Part shown: positions 23,397-24,289 of the stretch, in pieces
Layout: each line of letters begins with the position of its first letter
Numbering within the stretch: position 1 is the first letter of the stretch
DNA from: Desulfuromonadaceae bacterium
GTDB taxonomy: Bacteria > Desulfobacterota > Desulfuromonadia > Desulfuromonadales > SZUA-401
Length of the DNA: 24,289 bases
Direction: 5' to 3'
Assembly: GCA_003246035.1 (NCBI GenBank)
Contig: QKBP01000100.1
Coordinates: 1 to 24,289 of the forward strand
Made by a program: the position numbers and the translations under genes
The notes under the pieces: generated by a model
The model's database searches: none
Told to the model about the DNA's origin: nothing
What the model saw: only the letters and a program-made list of their open reading frames with translations

Positions 23397-23645
23397 ATGC
23401 GTATCGACGCCCCGATCCGGGTCGGCGCGATCTTCGGCCCGGGCCGCCAGATCCGGCCGGTCTGGTTCGACTGGCAACGCCGCAAATACACCATCCGGGT
23501 GACCACCTACCGCTGGCAGCAGCACGACGGCGACACCCTGATGCTGCACTTCGCCGTCAGCGACGGGGTCTCCCTGTTCGAGCTGGCCTACGACACCGAG
23601 CGTCAGACCTGGCAGCTCGCCACCCTGGAGAGCATCGAAACGTGA
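23397..23645 (+). CDS. Small conserved-looking protein between lexA and dinB (possibly DUF6504-like)
   Basis: The 82-aa soluble protein has no signal or membrane segment. It is rich in aromatic and basic residues in its first half (IRPVWFDWQRRKYTIRV, TTYRWQQ) and ends in a strand-like LFELAYDTERQTWQLATLE. The pattern suggests a small all-beta fold and reminds me of the DUF6504 family, but I cannot confirm that. AGGGACAGGA lies just before ATG 23397. Its stop overlaps the dinB start by 4 nt (GTGA), so it is translationally coupled to Pol IV and controlled by LexA. Its function is unknown. An accessory or nucleic-acid-binding role in the damage response is inference from position. Confidence 0.85.
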   Translation: MRIDAPIRVGAIFGPGRQIRPVWFDWQRRKYTIRVTTYRWQQHDGDTLMLHFAVSDGVSLFELAYDTERQTWQLATLESIET

Positions 23646-24289
23646 CCCGCACCGTCCTCCACATCGACATGAACGCCTTCTTCGCCGCCGTCGAGCAGCA
23701 GGCCAACCCCGCGCTGCGCGGCAAGCCGATCGCGGTGATCGGCGCGGGGGCGCGCACCATCATCACCACCGCCTCCTACGAGGCCCGCGCCTTCGGGGTC
23801 AAGACCGGCATGACCATCTACGAGGCCCGGGGGCTCTGCCCGCAGCTGACCCTGGTGGTCGGCAACAACCGCAAGTACACCGACACCTCGAGCGGCATCG
23901 TCGGGATTTTCCGCGCCTACACCCCGCTGGTCGAGGTCTTCTCCATCGACGAGGCGTTCCTCGACGTCACCGGCAGCCTGCGCCTGTTCGGCTCGGCGGA
24001 ACGAATCGCCATGCAGATCAAGGCGCGCATCCGGCACCGCTACGGCCTGACCTGCTCGGTCGGCATCGCCCCCAACAAGCTGCTGGCCAAGCTCGCCTCC
24101 GAGATGCAGAAACCGGACGGGCTGACCTGTATCTCTCCCGGCAAGGTCGCCGAGACCCTCGAAGAGATGCCGGTCGGCGAGCTGTGCGGGATCGGCAAAC
24201 GCACCCGGCAAAGCCTCGCCATGCTCGGCATCACCACCTGCGGACAGCTCGGTCGGGCGCCGCGAAGCCTGCTGAAGAAGCGCTTCGGC
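23642..24289 (+). CDS. dinB: DNA polymerase IV (Y-family), C-terminus cut by the window edge
   Basis: The frame is open from GTG 23642 to the last base (216 codons), covering the palm, fingers and the start of the thumb of a DinB-type polymerase. Catalytic residues visible are Asp9 (HIDMNAFF), with Phe14 at the steric-gate position, and Asp103-Glu104 (SIDEAFLD). SVGIAPNKLLAKLAS and the thumb helix-hairpin-helix (VGELCGIGKRTRQSL) follow. The little-finger domain lies outside the window. The enzyme carries out error-prone translesion synthesis. The GTG overlaps the stop of the preceding small gene, so expression follows lexA in the SOS response. Confidence 0.97.
   Translation, partial: MTRTVLHIDMNAFFAAVEQQANPALRGKPIAVIGAGARTIITTASYEARAFGVKTGMTIYEARGLCPQLTLVVGNNRKYTDTSSGIVGIFRAYTPLVEVFSIDEAFLDVTGSLRLFGSAERIAMQIKARIRHRYGLTCSVGIAPNKLLAKLASEMQKPDGLTCISPGKVAETLEEMPVGELCGIGKRTRQSLAMLGITTCGQLGRAPRSLLKKRFG

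Noticed and set aside
1..24289. Mobile elements, CRISPR arrays, attachment sites
   Set aside because: No transposase or integrase motif, no regularly spaced repeats and no flanking direct repeats were seen on either strand.

Overview
The window is GC-rich, densely coded bacterial chromosome. It most likely comes from a Geobacter/Desulfuromonas-type member of the Desulfuromonadota (former Deltaproteobacteria). Three things suggest this: multi-domain histidine kinases, a free-standing MshEN-domain protein of a kind I associate with this group, and an 18-bp dyad upstream of lexA that fits the Geobacter-type LexA box as I recall it (GGTTN2CN4GN3ACC). There are no insertion sequences, phage genes, CRISPR arrays, tRNAs or rRNAs. 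This is an ordinary core-like chromosomal segment, not a genomic island.

Layout. (1) 1-4109, minus strand: a membrane-anchored beta-propeller-like protein that runs off the left edge, preceded by a hybrid sensor histidine kinase. (2) 4110-4582: the only long intergenic region. It holds leftward promoter candidates for the kinase and a rightward promoter plus a structured ~150-nt leader for a cold-shock protein gene (4583-4783), which ends in a clear intrinsic terminator. (3) 4926-7883, plus strand: a large M16C (PreP/falcilysin-like) metallopeptidase. (4) 7891-13449, minus strand, transcribed from a promoter near 13510: YeeE/YedE (TsuA-like) sulfur-compound transporter, TusA-like sulfur carrier, a cytosolic two-PAS histidine kinase, and the HrpB helicase. 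(5) 13524-15847, minus strand: an M20 PepT-like peptidase followed by a class I/II aminotransferase. (6) 16019-22663, plus strand: six tightly packed genes, namely M23 peptidase, Ycf46-like AAA+ ATPase, MshEN+GAF-like protein, TPR protein, ACP phosphodiesterase and a zinc-ribbon/HELGH membrane protein. (7) 22738 to the right edge: an SOS operon of lexA, a small unknown protein and dinB (cut by the window edge).

How the genes work together. Block 4 looks like uptake of reduced sulfur (thiosulfate-type) and its hand-over to a TusA carrier, together with a Cys-bearing PAS kinase that could sense the same chemistry; HrpB is probably a passenger. Block 6 mixes envelope peptidoglycan hydrolysis, a probable c-di-GMP-binding adaptor, a TPR scaffold and an AAA+ machine. 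Their joint role is unknown to me, and this is the most interesting unexplained neighbourhood. Block 7 is an autoregulated DNA-damage response with an uncharacterised 82-aa protein translationally coupled to Pol IV. Many long antisense open frames exist, as expected at this GC content, and were rejected.
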